Virus record (IMG/VR): IMGVR_UViG_3300037541_000632
Span: 1-64,000 of that record
Strand: one strand, 5' to 3'
From: a virus
DNA length: 64,000 nucleotides
Shown here: piece after piece, positions 16,725 through 23,667 of the stretch
Layout of the letters: every line of letters begins with the position of its first letter
How positions within the stretch are numbered: the stretch's first letter is position 1
The notes under the pieces: generated by a model
Told to the model about the DNA's origin: nothing
Databases searched by the model: none
Seen by the model: the letters and a program-made list of their open reading frames with translations, nothing else
Translations under genes and position numbers: made by a program

Positions 16725-16895
16725 TTAATAAATTTTTTCGATCTTAGCTACTTCTTCCCTCATCTTTTCATTAGAGGAAACAGTGTTGGCAAAATCAATC
16801 ATCTTATCACGAATATCATTGAGTTCCTCGCGGGTATAATCCCACGTATCTTCAAGATCTTGAATGTGGCGTTCTAGTTCTTTAGTCGCGGACAT
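16725..16895 (-). CDS. Small coiled-coil protein
   Basis: 56 codons, ATG at 16895, TAA at 16725. It is highly charged and helical throughout (MSATKELERHIQDLEDTWDY, TREELNDIRDKMIDF). It overlaps the end of the upstream gene by 14 nt and is followed by the strong terminator, so it is the last gene of the DUF6745 operon. No family recognised. Confidence 0.65.
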   Translation of the reverse strand: MSATKELERHIQDLEDTWDYTREELNDIRDKMIDFANTVSSNEKMREEVAKIEKIY

Positions 16896-17223
16896 TGCGT
16901 TTGGACATTTCGAAGTAATCGAATTCCTGCGCGATGACCAGCTCCCATTCCCCGGGAGGAACGGTTAGCGTGTCATGCCGCTCTGCGATAACACAACGTA
17001 CCTCTGCTGGCACGGAGTTACGCAAGAAGCGCTTGTTATCTTTCTTTAGAACCTCAACGCCAGGAAGGACATCGAGCACATGGTGGTTGCCGGTGGTTTC
17101 ACTATCAGCGATAATCAGACAGTTGTTCTCCACTTTGACAGGTGTAGCGTCAGCAGGGATTTTGGACTGAATGATTCCGCACTCGCCGTGGAGGATTGCT
17201 TTAGCTGCTTTAACGTTTTTCAT
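16882..17223 (-). CDS. Conserved protein linked to the DUF6745 gene
   Basis: 113 aa from the ATG at 17223. The longer frame upstream is an A/C-rich leader like those of neighbouring genes, so I reject the earlier Met at 17322. Landmarks are ILHGECGI, IADSETTGNHHVLDVLPGVE and a C-terminal PPGEWELVIAQEFDYFE. The HGE/ETTGNHHV pattern occurs beside DUF6745 proteins elsewhere, as here. It is probably a beta-rich partner protein. Confidence 0.6.
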   Translation of the reverse strand: MKNVKAAKAILHGECGIIQSKIPADATPVKVENNCLIIADSETTGNHHVLDVLPGVEVLKKDNKRFLRNSVPAEVRCVIAERHDTLTVPPGEWELVIAQEFDYFEMSKRNVRD

Positions 17224-17308
17224 GATGTGGTGTGGTGTGTTGTGTACTTGGTACTGTTGTTTGTTTATTTGCAGAAGGAAAGCGGTTTTTATTCCTCTTT
17301 CCAAAATT

Positions 17309-18346
17309 TTAAGCGACGCCAACGATTTCTACGTTACGACCATAACGATCTTCTAACGCAGCTTCAATGGTTTTGCAACTAGGAGACACAGCCTCGACAT
17401 GCCAGATCTTTGTGGTCTGATTTAGCATCTTAAGGTGCGGCGCATAGTCGACATTAGGAAAGAGCGACTGCATATCCCAAAGCTCATACTCAGATTTGGT
17501 GTACCACTCGTCATTGTATGATGTATGAGAATCCACTTTTTTACCCATTTCAAGCAAACGCTCAACACCGATTTTGCGAACAAACTCGGCTTTAATGTCG
17601 GCATTCTTGATTTCGTGAATCCGCTCCACTGGAATTTTCTGCGCAGGAGTGACTGCGAGCCACTCTGGTACAGTCACGCCGTTGAGAGCGAAAATCTTAA
17701 TGTCGCCGTAGCCTTCATACACGACAGCAGGTCCGCCGTCGCAGTGAATAACACCAGCATCATTGAGTTTAACCAGAGATGGCTTCTCAGAAACAATGCA
17801 CATGTCCTGCACAGTGCCGGTGACGCCATGAATTGGGTAAATCAAACCAAGCTCTGTAGTAGTCTTCCAGATCTCGTAAAGTTCATCAACGCTGAGCTTA
17901 GACTCGTTTTTGGCCGCGTTGTCTACAGGTGTTCCGGTAGTTTCCAACGCAATTCCAAGTTCATACTTGAAGAAGTCGTAGAAAGCAAAGGTCGGAGCCG
18001 AGAACGAACCATTAAGATAAGGGGAAACATATTGTGTAAGTTTCCATTTCGGTCTTTTACCATTAAAGAAGTCGTCTACGCATTTCTTCAGCTCATTGAT
18101 TGCATGGCCGTGAGCTGCATAGTTACAAGCAACCCAAGCTTCCATCGGGTTGTTGAATATGATAACAGGAGTAGGCTCCTTATTAAGAATGTGACGCTGG
18201 ACATTTTGAATAATGTCTAGCGTACGATCATAGTTGAGACGTGCGGTATCATTACCAATCTTTATCCACTTAGCGACATACTCAGGCATTTTAGCTTTCT
18301 GCTCAGGAGTAAGTTCGGCGATCTTTTCTTTAATTTTGTTTTCCAT
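17309..18346 (-). CDS. DUF6745-family protein
   Basis: 345 aa. The diagnostic C-terminal segment is present: IHGVTGTVQDMCIVSEKPSL, LNDAGVIHCDGGPAVVYEGYG, ALNGVTVPEWLAVTPAQKI, then an EFVRKIGVERLLE helix. The family is common in cyanobacteria, actinobacteria and large phages, and its function is unknown. It sits between an AAA ATPase and the HGE-type small protein, a co-occurring set that may act together. Confidence 0.75.
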   Translation of the reverse strand: MENKIKEKIAELTPEQKAKMPEYVAKWIKIGNDTARLNYDRTLDIIQNVQRHILNKEPTPVIIFNNPMEAWVACNYAAHGHAINELKKCVDDFFNGKRPKWKLTQYVSPYLNGSFSAPTFAFYDFFKYELGIALETTGTPVDNAAKNESKLSVDELYEIWKTTTELGLIYPIHGVTGTVQDMCIVSEKPSLVKLNDAGVIHCDGGPAVVYEGYGDIKIFALNGVTVPEWLAVTPAQKIPVERIHEIKNADIKAEFVRKIGVERLLEMGKKVDSHTSYNDEWYTKSEYELWDMQSLFPNVDYAPHLKMLNQTTKIWHVEAVSPSCKTIEAALEDRYGRNVEIVGVA

Positions 18347-18394
18347 GTTGAGTGTCTTTCAGTTTTATTGTTGTTTATATGTTATTAGTAGCGA

Positions 18395-19498
18395 TTAGCT
18401 TACGCCATAAGCGAAGGCACGATAGTCTAATACAGTTTCTGTAACCTTAGCTTGAAGTTTAACACTTTCTCCCTTGCTGTTCTTGAACACGAAGGTTTTA
18501 CCATCCTTACTGGCAGACACCAGATCGGTAGGAATAAATTCTGCGGTGACAAAGTCAGAATCATTATCTTCGTGATTTTTATCAATGTCAGTACGCTTAT
18601 ATTTATGATAGTAAATTTTAATACGATCACCCATAGGTTTACCAACAAAGTCACCGTTAGTAACGACATGCGTGTCAGGATAACCGGCAACACTGATTGT
18701 GGCGGTATAAGTATTTGAATCCTCGTACTCAGGCTTGATGTTAAGTAGACTAATAGCCTCAAACGGATCTTCGTTGAAGCGATTCATTTCCTCGACTAGG
18801 GCCTGTAGCATATCAAAATTAAAGGCGCTGAATAGCGTCTTTATACGAACGATATGATCGATTTGCGATTTATCGTTCAAATTGTCTTCGCAGTATTCAC
18901 GAATGAACTGCTCCTCAATGCCTTTGTAGTCGATGGAATAGAAGATACGCCCGGGACGGTTGCGCATGTTAATATCCAACTTCCACTTGTCATTGACGGT
19001 GAAAACATAAAGCTTGTTGGTAGGGTAAATACCATCCAACAAAGTGAGAACTTCCTTTTGCTTCTCCATGTCATAAACCTTTTCGAACTCATCGAAAAGA
19101 ATAACAGCAGGCTGTTCGATCTTTTGTAGCATATTGAAGAACGCATCACCTACGCGCGGGGTGTTAATAACAATCACAGGGAAATCTTTTGCCTGCGCAA
19201 AGCACGCCAACGTTTTAGCCAGCAAAGACTTACCGGAACCCTTTTCACCGCATAGAAGGACACCTGTAGCTGTATTTCTTTTTTCGTAGCTATACAAAAT
19301 ACGCTCGGCATATTTATCATTATGCCCGTACCTCTTTTGAGGTATATTAAAATTATCGATTTTCTCCAGCATGAGCTCCTCTGTTATCGGGTGCGCTCGA
19401 ATAGAATAAACTGCCGGAGGAAGCCTATCTTTAAAATTCATTAATTCCGGGTCGCGTAGAAGAACTGTACTGCCTTGGATACTAAAGATTGTGGACAT
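18395..19498 (-). CDS. AAA-family ATPase
   Basis: 367 aa from ATG 19498; the earlier Met lies in leader sequence. Walker A CGEKGSGKS is at 83-91, Walker B AVILFDEFEK at 131-140, a sensor-1-like VFTVNDKW follows, and the arginine stretch RNRPGRIFY fits a second-region arginine finger. An alpha-helical lid and a beta-rich C-terminal domain (~250-367) follow. It is probably a remodelling ATPase working with the DUF6745 protein; substrate unknown. Confidence 0.8.
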   Translation of the reverse strand: MSTIFSIQGSTVLLRDPELMNFKDRLPPAVYSIRAHPITEELMLEKIDNFNIPQKRYGHNDKYAERILYSYEKRNTATGVLLCGEKGSGKSLLAKTLACFAQAKDFPVIVINTPRVGDAFFNMLQKIEQPAVILFDEFEKVYDMEKQKEVLTLLDGIYPTNKLYVFTVNDKWKLDINMRNRPGRIFYSIDYKGIEEQFIREYCEDNLNDKSQIDHIVRIKTLFSAFNFDMLQALVEEMNRFNEDPFEAISLLNIKPEYEDSNTYTATISVAGYPDTHVVTNGDFVGKPMGDRIKIYYHKYKRTDIDKNHEDNDSDFVTAEFIPTDLVSASKDGKTFVFKNSKGESVKLQAKVTETVLDYRAFAYGVS

Positions 19499-19523
19499 TG
19501 TGCTTTTAATTTTGGTGTGTGGT

Positions 19524-19922
19524 TTAAGCCGGAACAAATTTCTTAACTGCTAGCTTTTCTACTTCACTAAATGGACGGTTCTCTTTACCGAACCTATAAT
19601 CCGTCTCATGAAGAATATATAAATTACAATTCAAGTCATTAGCGACTTGTTGTAGTTTTTCAGAATCGTCTGCTAGATCCAAATCTCCCCACCAAATTTT
19701 ACCTTGGTCAGTGACCACATTAGCATTGAATACTGCTTGGTTGTTTGGTCTTTCAGATATGTACATACTTTTGCTAGAAGCAATCATTCGAGATAACTCG
19801 AATCCATGTTTCCGCATTACTTTTAATTCTGTGGCATGCCTCTGTGTTACTTGCGTAACTTCTGCATGAAATTCTTCATTCTGAGATTGCATATTTTTAT
19901 TCTGCGATTGCGTCTTTTTCAT
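19524..19922 (-). CDS. Conserved phage protein (IWWGDLDL family)
   Basis: 132 aa. The second half, VVTDQGKIWWGDLDLADDSEK...LYILHETDYRFGKE, is a recurring phage pattern of unknown function. The first 20 residues (MKKTQSQNKNMQSQNEEFHA) are copied exactly at the start of the upstream chimeric gene. The start overlaps that gene by 26 nt. Confidence 0.6.
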   Translation of the reverse strand: MKKTQSQNKNMQSQNEEFHAEVTQVTQRHATELKVMRKHGFELSRMIASSKSMYISERPNNQAVFNANVVTDQGKIWWGDLDLADDSEKLQQVANDLNCNLYILHETDYRFGKENRPFSEVEKLAVKKFVPA

Positions 19923-19969
19923 TTATCAAATCATACCATTCTTTTGGAATGTCTACTACCTGATCGGTA
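19861..19969. repeat. Direct repeat A, copy 1 (109 bp)
   Basis: Identical to 20141-20249 as far as I can read. It covers the 3' end of one gene (…DIPKEWYDLINEKDAIAE) and the 5' end of the next (MKKTQSQNKN…), so a gene junction was copied whole. Confidence 0.9.
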
Positions 19970-20202
19970 ACTAAAGCTGATCCATTGTCTTTGTCTATTT
20001 GTTCGATTGCGCGTTTCAAGTAAATAGCCTTATCAAGAGTTTCCTCGTAGGCATGCTGCAACCACTGTTTTAAAGACAAATCATTGTCTCTCACAGTGCT
20101 ATTATATTTTTTAATACCCATTTGTTGTCTGCGAGAAATATCTGCATGAAATTCTTCATTCTGAGATTGCATATTTTTATTCTGCGATTGCGTCTTTTTC
20201 AT
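19897..20202 (-). CDS. Chimeric gene made by local duplication
   Basis: 101 aa in three borrowed parts. The N-terminal ~20 residues equal the start of the 19524-19922 protein. Residues ~21-75 (ISRRQQMGIKKYNSTVRDND…IEQIDKDNG) equal the 20571-20831 protein. The C-terminus (VTDQVVDIPKEWYDLINEKD) equals the end of the 20177-20632 protein. One deleted base restores the frame across the last seam. The central domain resembles the phage family with a KYG…DNxLS…WLQHAYEExLD…YLK pattern (DUF5664-like), possibly nucleotide-related. Confidence 0.65.
   Translation of the reverse strand: MKKTQSQNKNMQSQNEEFHADISRRQQMGIKKYNSTVRDNDLSLKQWLQHAYEETLDKAIYLKRAIEQIDKDNGSALVTDQVVDIPKEWYDLINEKDAIAE
19966..20146. repeat. 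Direct repeat B, copy 1 (181 bp)
   Basis: Matches 20612-20793 except for one missing base (gatcc versus gattcc near its left end). It encodes the KYNSTVRDNDLSLKQWLQHA domain. The single indel decides which C-terminus each copy gets. Confidence 0.9.
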
Positions 20203-20249
20203 TTATCAAATCATACCATTCTTTTGGAATGTCTACTACCTGATCGGTA
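20141..20249. repeat. Direct repeat A, copy 2 (109 bp)
   Basis: Second copy of repeat A. Copy junctions coincide with short identities (tctgca on one side, ggta on the other), typical of template switching or microhomology-mediated recombination. Confidence 0.9.
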
Positions 20250-20632
20250 GTAACATAAAAAACTGAAGTTATCGCGGGCATAGCAGATTCAAAAACTTCT
20301 TGTAAAAGAAGCAGCACTTCTACAACACCCGCAGTTGAAGCGAAATACTGAACTCTACTCTCCGCTGGAAAAAGAAGAGTGAATATTTTAGTATCTGACT
20401 TAAATTTATTAGCTGCCTTAGCGGCGGCTTGCGCATTAGTTTTCTCTGCGTCCTTAGCTAAGATGGCTTGTTGCTTCAAGTCAGCAATACTAGCTGAAAT
20501 CGCCATATACTCAGCCACCCTAGCCTTCTTAATTTCTTTAGTCGGAGAAGAATTAATATCTGAATTGATTTTAGCTGCTCTTGCTTTCAGAGCCACTAGC
20601 TTGTGATTGATGGTAACTAAAGCTGATTCCAT
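20177..20632 (-). CDS. Ala/Lys-rich coiled-coil protein, unknown
   Basis: 151 aa. Residues 1-90 are helical and Ala/Lys-rich (KARAAKINSDINSSPTKEIK, ADLKQQAILAKDAEKTNAQA). A beta/alpha segment (FTLLFPAESRVQYFASTAGV) and the tail shared with the chimera follow. The start lies 62 nt inside the upstream gene in another frame. No family recognised. Confidence 0.55.
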   Translation of the reverse strand: MESALVTINHKLVALKARAAKINSDINSSPTKEIKKARVAEYMAISASIADLKQQAILAKDAEKTNAQAAAKAANKFKSDTKIFTLLFPAESRVQYFASTAGVVEVLLLLQEVFESAMPAITSVFYVTTDQVVDIPKEWYDLINEKDAIAE

Positions 20633-20831
20633 TGTCTTTGTCTATTTGTTCGATTGCGCGTTTCAAGTAAATAGCCTTATCAAGAGTTTCCTCGTAGGCA
20701 TGCTGCAACCACTGTTTTAAAGACAAATCATTGTCTCTCACAGTGCTATTATATTTTTTAATACCCATTTGTTGTCTGCGAGAAATATCTGCACAAACAT
20801 CCGCCTCAGTACCAATAACATTTATTTCCAT
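20571..20831 (-). CDS. DUF5664-like phage protein (parental copy)
   Basis: 86 aa from ATG 20831 (MEINVIGTEADV); an in-frame ATG at 20861 is possible. Residues ~13-70 hold ISRRQQMGIKKYNSTVRDND and LSLKQWLQHAYEETLDKAIY, matching a common phage family with a conserved WLQHA and ExLD core. That family has sometimes been linked to dATP/dGTP diphosphohydrolases; I cannot confirm activity. The last 13 residues differ from the chimeric copy because of a one-base frame difference. Confidence 0.65.
   Translation of the reverse strand: MEINVIGTEADVCADISRRQQMGIKKYNSTVRDNDLSLKQWLQHAYEETLDKAIYLKRAIEQIDKDNGISFSYHQSQASGSESKSS
20612..20793. repeat. Direct repeat B, copy 2 (182 bp)
   Basis: Second copy of repeat B, with one extra T relative to copy 1. 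It forms the body of the probable parental gene at 20571-20831. Confidence 0.9.
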
Positions 20832-20883
20832 GGTGCGCGTGTTATACAATTGGCTTTGCATTCACGCAATACCAAAGTGTAAA

Positions 20884-21264
20884 TTATACGTTAGCGTTGT
20901 ATACCTTGAGTATGTTATTAGCCAATACACGACAAGATTCACGGTCACGATTAAATGTACCGTCTGATCTTTTAGGCGAAGCTATAAGAAGTAAAGTAGA
21001 TTCATATTCAGCTAACTGCGCTCTAAGATCTTTAATCTTAGTTTCTAGCGTTGTAACTAAATTCTTACTTATCTTTTTGTTTATACTTTTATCGCTAATT
21101 TTTGATATAATTTTTTTGTCGCACCATTCATCGTGTTTAGCGATAGGATCTTCTTCTGAACAAGTACACCAAGCACACTGACGTGCATTAGTGGTAGGTA
21201 CGGTTTTTTTATTAGAGACAGAGAATGACTGTCCTAGCGACTTTGGTATATCTAATCCATTCAT
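20884..21264 (-). CDS. Zinc-binding coiled-coil protein, unknown
   Basis: 126 aa. The N-terminal CAWCTCSEED…HDEWC (CxxC…HxxxC) suits a zinc site. A helical segment (LETKIKDLRAQLAEYESTLL) follows, then the ends RDRESCRVLANNIL seen in phage proteins of unknown function. It overlaps the next gene upstream by 53 nt. Confidence 0.55.
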   Translation of the reverse strand: MNGLDIPKSLGQSFSVSNKKTVPTTNARQCAWCTCSEEDPIAKHDEWCDKKIISKISDKSINKKISKNLVTTLETKIKDLRAQLAEYESTLLLIASPKRSDGTFNRDRESCRVLANNILKVYNANV

Positions 21265-21436
21265 CTTTTGTAGATTGTTCTAGCTCATTCCATTTTCTGC
21301 GTTCCGGGTAAACCTTGGACCAGATTATTTCGGCCATAAGTTCCAGGTCTTGAATATCAGTAAGGGTGGTTTCACAACACTCACGATCTGTACAATCATA
21401 AGGTGTCGGACAATTTTGGCATGTGATAAAAAACAT
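21212..21436 (-). CDS. Small Cys-rich protein
   Basis: 74 aa with six cysteines in the first 21 residues (CQNCPTPYDCTDRECC), possibly a zinc or disulfide knuckle, and then a helical Trp-rich tail (EIIWSKVYPERRKWNEL). The long overlap with the following gene lowers certainty about one of the two. Confidence 0.5.
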   Translation of the reverse strand: MFFITCQNCPTPYDCTDRECCETTLTDIQDLELMAEIIWSKVYPERRKWNELEQSTKDEWIRYTKVARTVILCL

Positions 21437-21638
21437 TATGTGTTAAGGTTATCCTCAAAAAACTTATCCTCAAAAAATCATTTACATTATAAAATGTGCG
21501 TCTGAAAGTATGGTTCCAAATATGCGCGCGGAAACCAATATCACACAGAGAATTAATGCGTTTATTAAATTCTAAATGACAGCACGCATTATGCACGTCG
21601 CTCATTAATCTGTCATATACATGGGCTTCAAGTGTCAT
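21396..21638 (-). CDS. Degenerate last member of tetrapeptide-repeat array 1
   Basis: 80 aa from the junction ATG at 21638, which overlaps the preceding unit's stop by 11 nt. It begins MTLEAHVYDRLMSDVHN but has lost the DSVx periodicity. Its length and start are conserved while the repeats have decayed. It marks the 3' (oldest) end of the array. Confidence 0.55.
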   Translation of the reverse strand: MTLEAHVYDRLMSDVHNACCHLEFNKRINSLCDIGFRAHIWNHTFRRTFYNVNDFLRISFLRITLTHNVFYHMPKLSDTL

Positions 21639-21831
21639 ATGATTCAATTAGTTTATCAATTTTGTTGTAAACATCTCTGCAAAAAGAATAACGAAAATAA
21701 TGCTGAACAGAGTCATCAACAGAATCAATAACAGAATTACGAACAGATTGCCGAGCAGAATTAAAAACAGAATTTAAAACAGAATTCCAAACAGAATCAT
21801 AAACATTATAAACAGAAGCTTCAAGTGTCAT
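21628..21831 (-). CDS. Tetrapeptide-repeat protein, array 1 unit 11
   Basis: 67 aa. It starts MTLEASVYNVYDSV and ends IDKLIESYDT. Repeats are eroding (SVQHYFRYSFCRDVYNK), intermediate between the regular units and the degenerate last one. Confidence 0.6.
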   Translation of the reverse strand: MTLEASVYNVYDSVWNSVLNSVFNSARQSVRNSVIDSVDDSVQHYFRYSFCRDVYNKIDKLIESYDT

Positions 21832-22039
21832 ATGATTTCATTAGATCTTTGATTGAATTATATACAGAATTATAAACAGAATCCCAAACAGGCTTACAAA
21901 CAGAATTACAAACAGAACTACGAACAGAATTATGAAAAGAATTATGAAAAGAATTAAAAACATAATTATCAACATAATTCCAAACATAATTATCAACATA
22001 ATTACAAACAGAATCACAAACAGATTCTCTAAGTGTCAT
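21821..22039 (-). CDS. Tetrapeptide-repeat protein, array 1 unit 10
   Basis: 72 aa, MTLRESV…KDLMKSYDT. The middle carries a variant run YVDNYVWNYVDNYV in which Ser is replaced by Tyr at the second position, and HNSFHNS where Val becomes Phe. Confidence 0.7.
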   Translation of the reverse strand: MTLRESVCDSVCNYVDNYVWNYVDNYVFNSFHNSFHNSVRSSVCNSVCKPVWDSVYNSVYNSIKDLMKSYDT

Positions 22040-22247
22040 CGGATTTAATTAGGTTATAGACAGAATCACAAACAGAATTATAAACAGAGTCTTTAATAGA
22101 ATCCCAAACAGAATGACGAACATAATCCCAAACAGAATTATAAACAGAATAATAAACAGAATTATAAACAGAATCCCAAACAGAATTATAAACAGAATCA
22201 CGAACAGAATTATAAACAGAATCACGAACAGAATCTTTAAGTGTCAT
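22029..22247 (-). CDS. Tetrapeptide-repeat protein, array 1 unit 9
   Basis: 72 aa, almost perfect repeats (DSVYNSVRDSVYNSVWDSVY) and tail YNLIKSDDT. Its start overlaps the previous stop by 11 nt. Confidence 0.75.
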   Translation of the reverse strand: MTLKDSVRDSVYNSVRDSVYNSVWDSVYNSVYYSVYNSVWDYVRHSVWDSIKDSVYNSVCDSVYNLIKSDDT

Positions 22248-22467
22248 GAGATTTAATTAGGTTACAGACAGAATCCCAAACAGAATCCCAAACAGAATGA
22301 CGAACAGAATTCCAAACAGAATACTGAACAGAATTATTAACAGAATTCCAAACAGAATAATAAACAGAATACTGAACAGAATTATCAACAGAATTCCAAC
22401 CAGAATTATGAACAGAATTATCAACAGAGTCACGAACAGAATTATAAACAGAATATTCAAGTGTCAT
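22237..22467 (-). CDS. Tetrapeptide-repeat protein, array 1 unit 8
   Basis: 76 aa, MTLEYSVYNSVRDSVDNSVH…CNLIKSHDT. Gln and His occur at the variable position more often than in other units (NSVQYSVYYS). Confidence 0.75.
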   Translation of the reverse strand: MTLEYSVYNSVRDSVDNSVHNSGWNSVDNSVQYSVYYSVWNSVNNSVQYSVWNSVRHSVWDSVWDSVCNLIKSHDT

Positions 22468-22651
22468 GTGATTTAATTAAGGTGTGAATTGAATTATAAA
22501 CAGAATCTTCAACAGAATCCCAAACAGAATCCCGAACAGAATTAAAAACAGAATCATAAATAGAATCATAAATAGAATCATAAACAGAATCCCAAACAGA
22601 ATTAAAAACAGAATTCCAAACAGAATTATAAACAGAATCTTTAAGTGTCAT
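22457..22651 (-). CDS. Tetrapeptide-repeat protein, array 1 unit 7
   Basis: 64 aa, MTLKDSVYNSVWNSVFNSVW…HTLIKSHDT. It contains a run with Ile in place of Val (YDSIYDSIYDSV). Confidence 0.75.
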   Translation of the reverse strand: MTLKDSVYNSVWNSVFNSVWDSVYDSIYDSIYDSVFNSVRDSVWDSVEDSVYNSIHTLIKSHDT

Positions 22652-22883
22652 ATGATTTCACTAGGTCTTTGACTGAATTATATACAGAATCCCAAACAGA
22701 ATCCCAAACAGAAATATCAACAGAATCCCGAACAGAATTATAAACAGAATCCCAAACAGAATCCCAAACAGAATTATAAACAGAATCCCAAACAGAATTA
22801 TCAACAGAATCAAGAACAGAATCCCAAACAGAATTACGAACAGAACTATGAACAAAATTATAAACAGAATCTTTAAGTGTCAT
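22641..22883 (-). CDS. Tetrapeptide-repeat protein, array 1 unit 6
   Basis: 80 aa, the longest unit. Its central block (RNSVWDSVLDSVDNSVWDSV) is shared with units 1, 3 and 5, showing recent duplication with gain or loss of whole 12-bp repeats. Confidence 0.75.
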   Translation of the reverse strand: MTLKDSVYNFVHSSVRNSVWDSVLDSVDNSVWDSVYNSVWDSVWDSVYNSVRDSVDISVWDSVWDSVYNSVKDLVKSYDT

Positions 22884-23091
22884 GAGATTTAATTAGATCT
22901 TTAATTGAGCTATAAACAGAATCCCAAACAGAAATATCAACAGAATCCCGAACAGAATTATAAACAGAATCCCAAACAGAATTATAAACAGAATCCCAAA
23001 CAGAATTATCAACAGAATCAAGAACAGAATCCCAAACAGAATTACGAACAGAATTACGAACAGAATTATAAACAGAATCTTTAAGTGTCAT
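22873..23091 (-). CDS. Tetrapeptide-repeat protein, array 1 unit 5
   Basis: 72 aa. The first ~36 residues (MTLKDSVYNSVRNSVRNSVW and on) equal those of units 1 and 3. The tail is SSIKDLIKSHDT. Confidence 0.75.
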   Translation of the reverse strand: MTLKDSVYNSVRNSVRNSVWDSVLDSVDNSVWDSVYNSVWDSVYNSVRDSVDISVWDSVYSSIKDLIKSHDT

Positions 23092-23299
23092 GTGATTTAA
23101 TTAGGTTGGTAATTAAATTATAAACAGAAACGCGAACAGAGTTATTAACAGAATCAGAAACAGAGTTATAAACGGAATCAACAACAGAATCAACAACAGA
23201 ACCACGAACAGATTTATGAACAGAGTGCCGAGTAGAATTTAAAACAGAATTCCAAACAGAATTCCAAACAGAATTATAAACAGCGTGGTCAAGTGTCAT
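23081..23299 (-). CDS. Tetrapeptide-repeat protein, array 1 unit 4
   Basis: 72 aa, a divergent start (MTLDHAVYNSVWNS) and middle (HSVHKSVRGSVVDSVVDSVY), between two members of the unit 1/3/5 type. Confidence 0.75.
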   Translation of the reverse strand: MTLDHAVYNSVWNSVWNSVLNSTRHSVHKSVRGSVVDSVVDSVYNSVSDSVNNSVRVSVYNLITNLIKSHDT

Positions 23300-23471
23300 A
23301 TGATTTCACTAGGTCTTTGATTGAATTATATACAGAATCCCAAACAGAATCCCAAACAGAATTATAAACAGAATCCCAAACAGAATTATCAACAGAATCA
23401 AGAACAGAATCCCAAACAGAATTACGAACAGAATTACGAACAGAATTATAAACAGAATCTTTAAGTGTCAT
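23289..23471 (-). CDS. Tetrapeptide-repeat protein, array 1 unit 3
   Basis: 60 aa, the shortest regular unit of this array. It equals unit 1 for ~36 residues and then lacks several tetrads, consistent with in-frame deletion of 12-bp repeats. Confidence 0.75.
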   Translation of the reverse strand: MTLKDSVYNSVRNSVRNSVWDSVLDSVDNSVWDSVYNSVWDSVWDSVYNSIKDLVKSYDT

Positions 23472-23667
23472 GTGATTTAATTAGATCTTTAATTGAGCTA
23501 TAAACAGAATCATGAACAGAAATCCGAACAGAGTCACGAACAGAATTATGAACAGAAACACAAACAGAATCCCAAACAGAATTATGAACAGAATTATGAA
23601 CAGAATTCCAAGCAGAACTATGAACAGGCTTACGAACAGAATAATAAACAGAATATTCAAGTGTCAT
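23461..23667 (-). CDS. Tetrapeptide-repeat protein, array 1 unit 2
   Basis: 68 aa, MTLEYSVYYSVRKPVHSSAW…KDLIKSHDT, with His-rich variable positions (HNSVHNSVWDSVCVSVHNSV). Confidence 0.75.
   Translation of the reverse strand: MTLEYSVYYSVRKPVHSSAWNSVHNSVHNSVWDSVCVSVHNSVRDSVRISVHDSVYSSIKDLIKSHDT

Noticed and set aside
17224-17322. N-terminal extension of the 16882-17223 protein
   Set aside because: The extension is translated from an A/C-rich leader of the kind seen before many other starts and overlaps the upstream stop.
22257-22855. Minus-strand hydrophobic ORFs (FIILFGIL repeats) in a second frame of the arrays
   Set aside because: They follow from repeat period and lack ATG starts matched to the seams; overlapping coding was considered but has no support.
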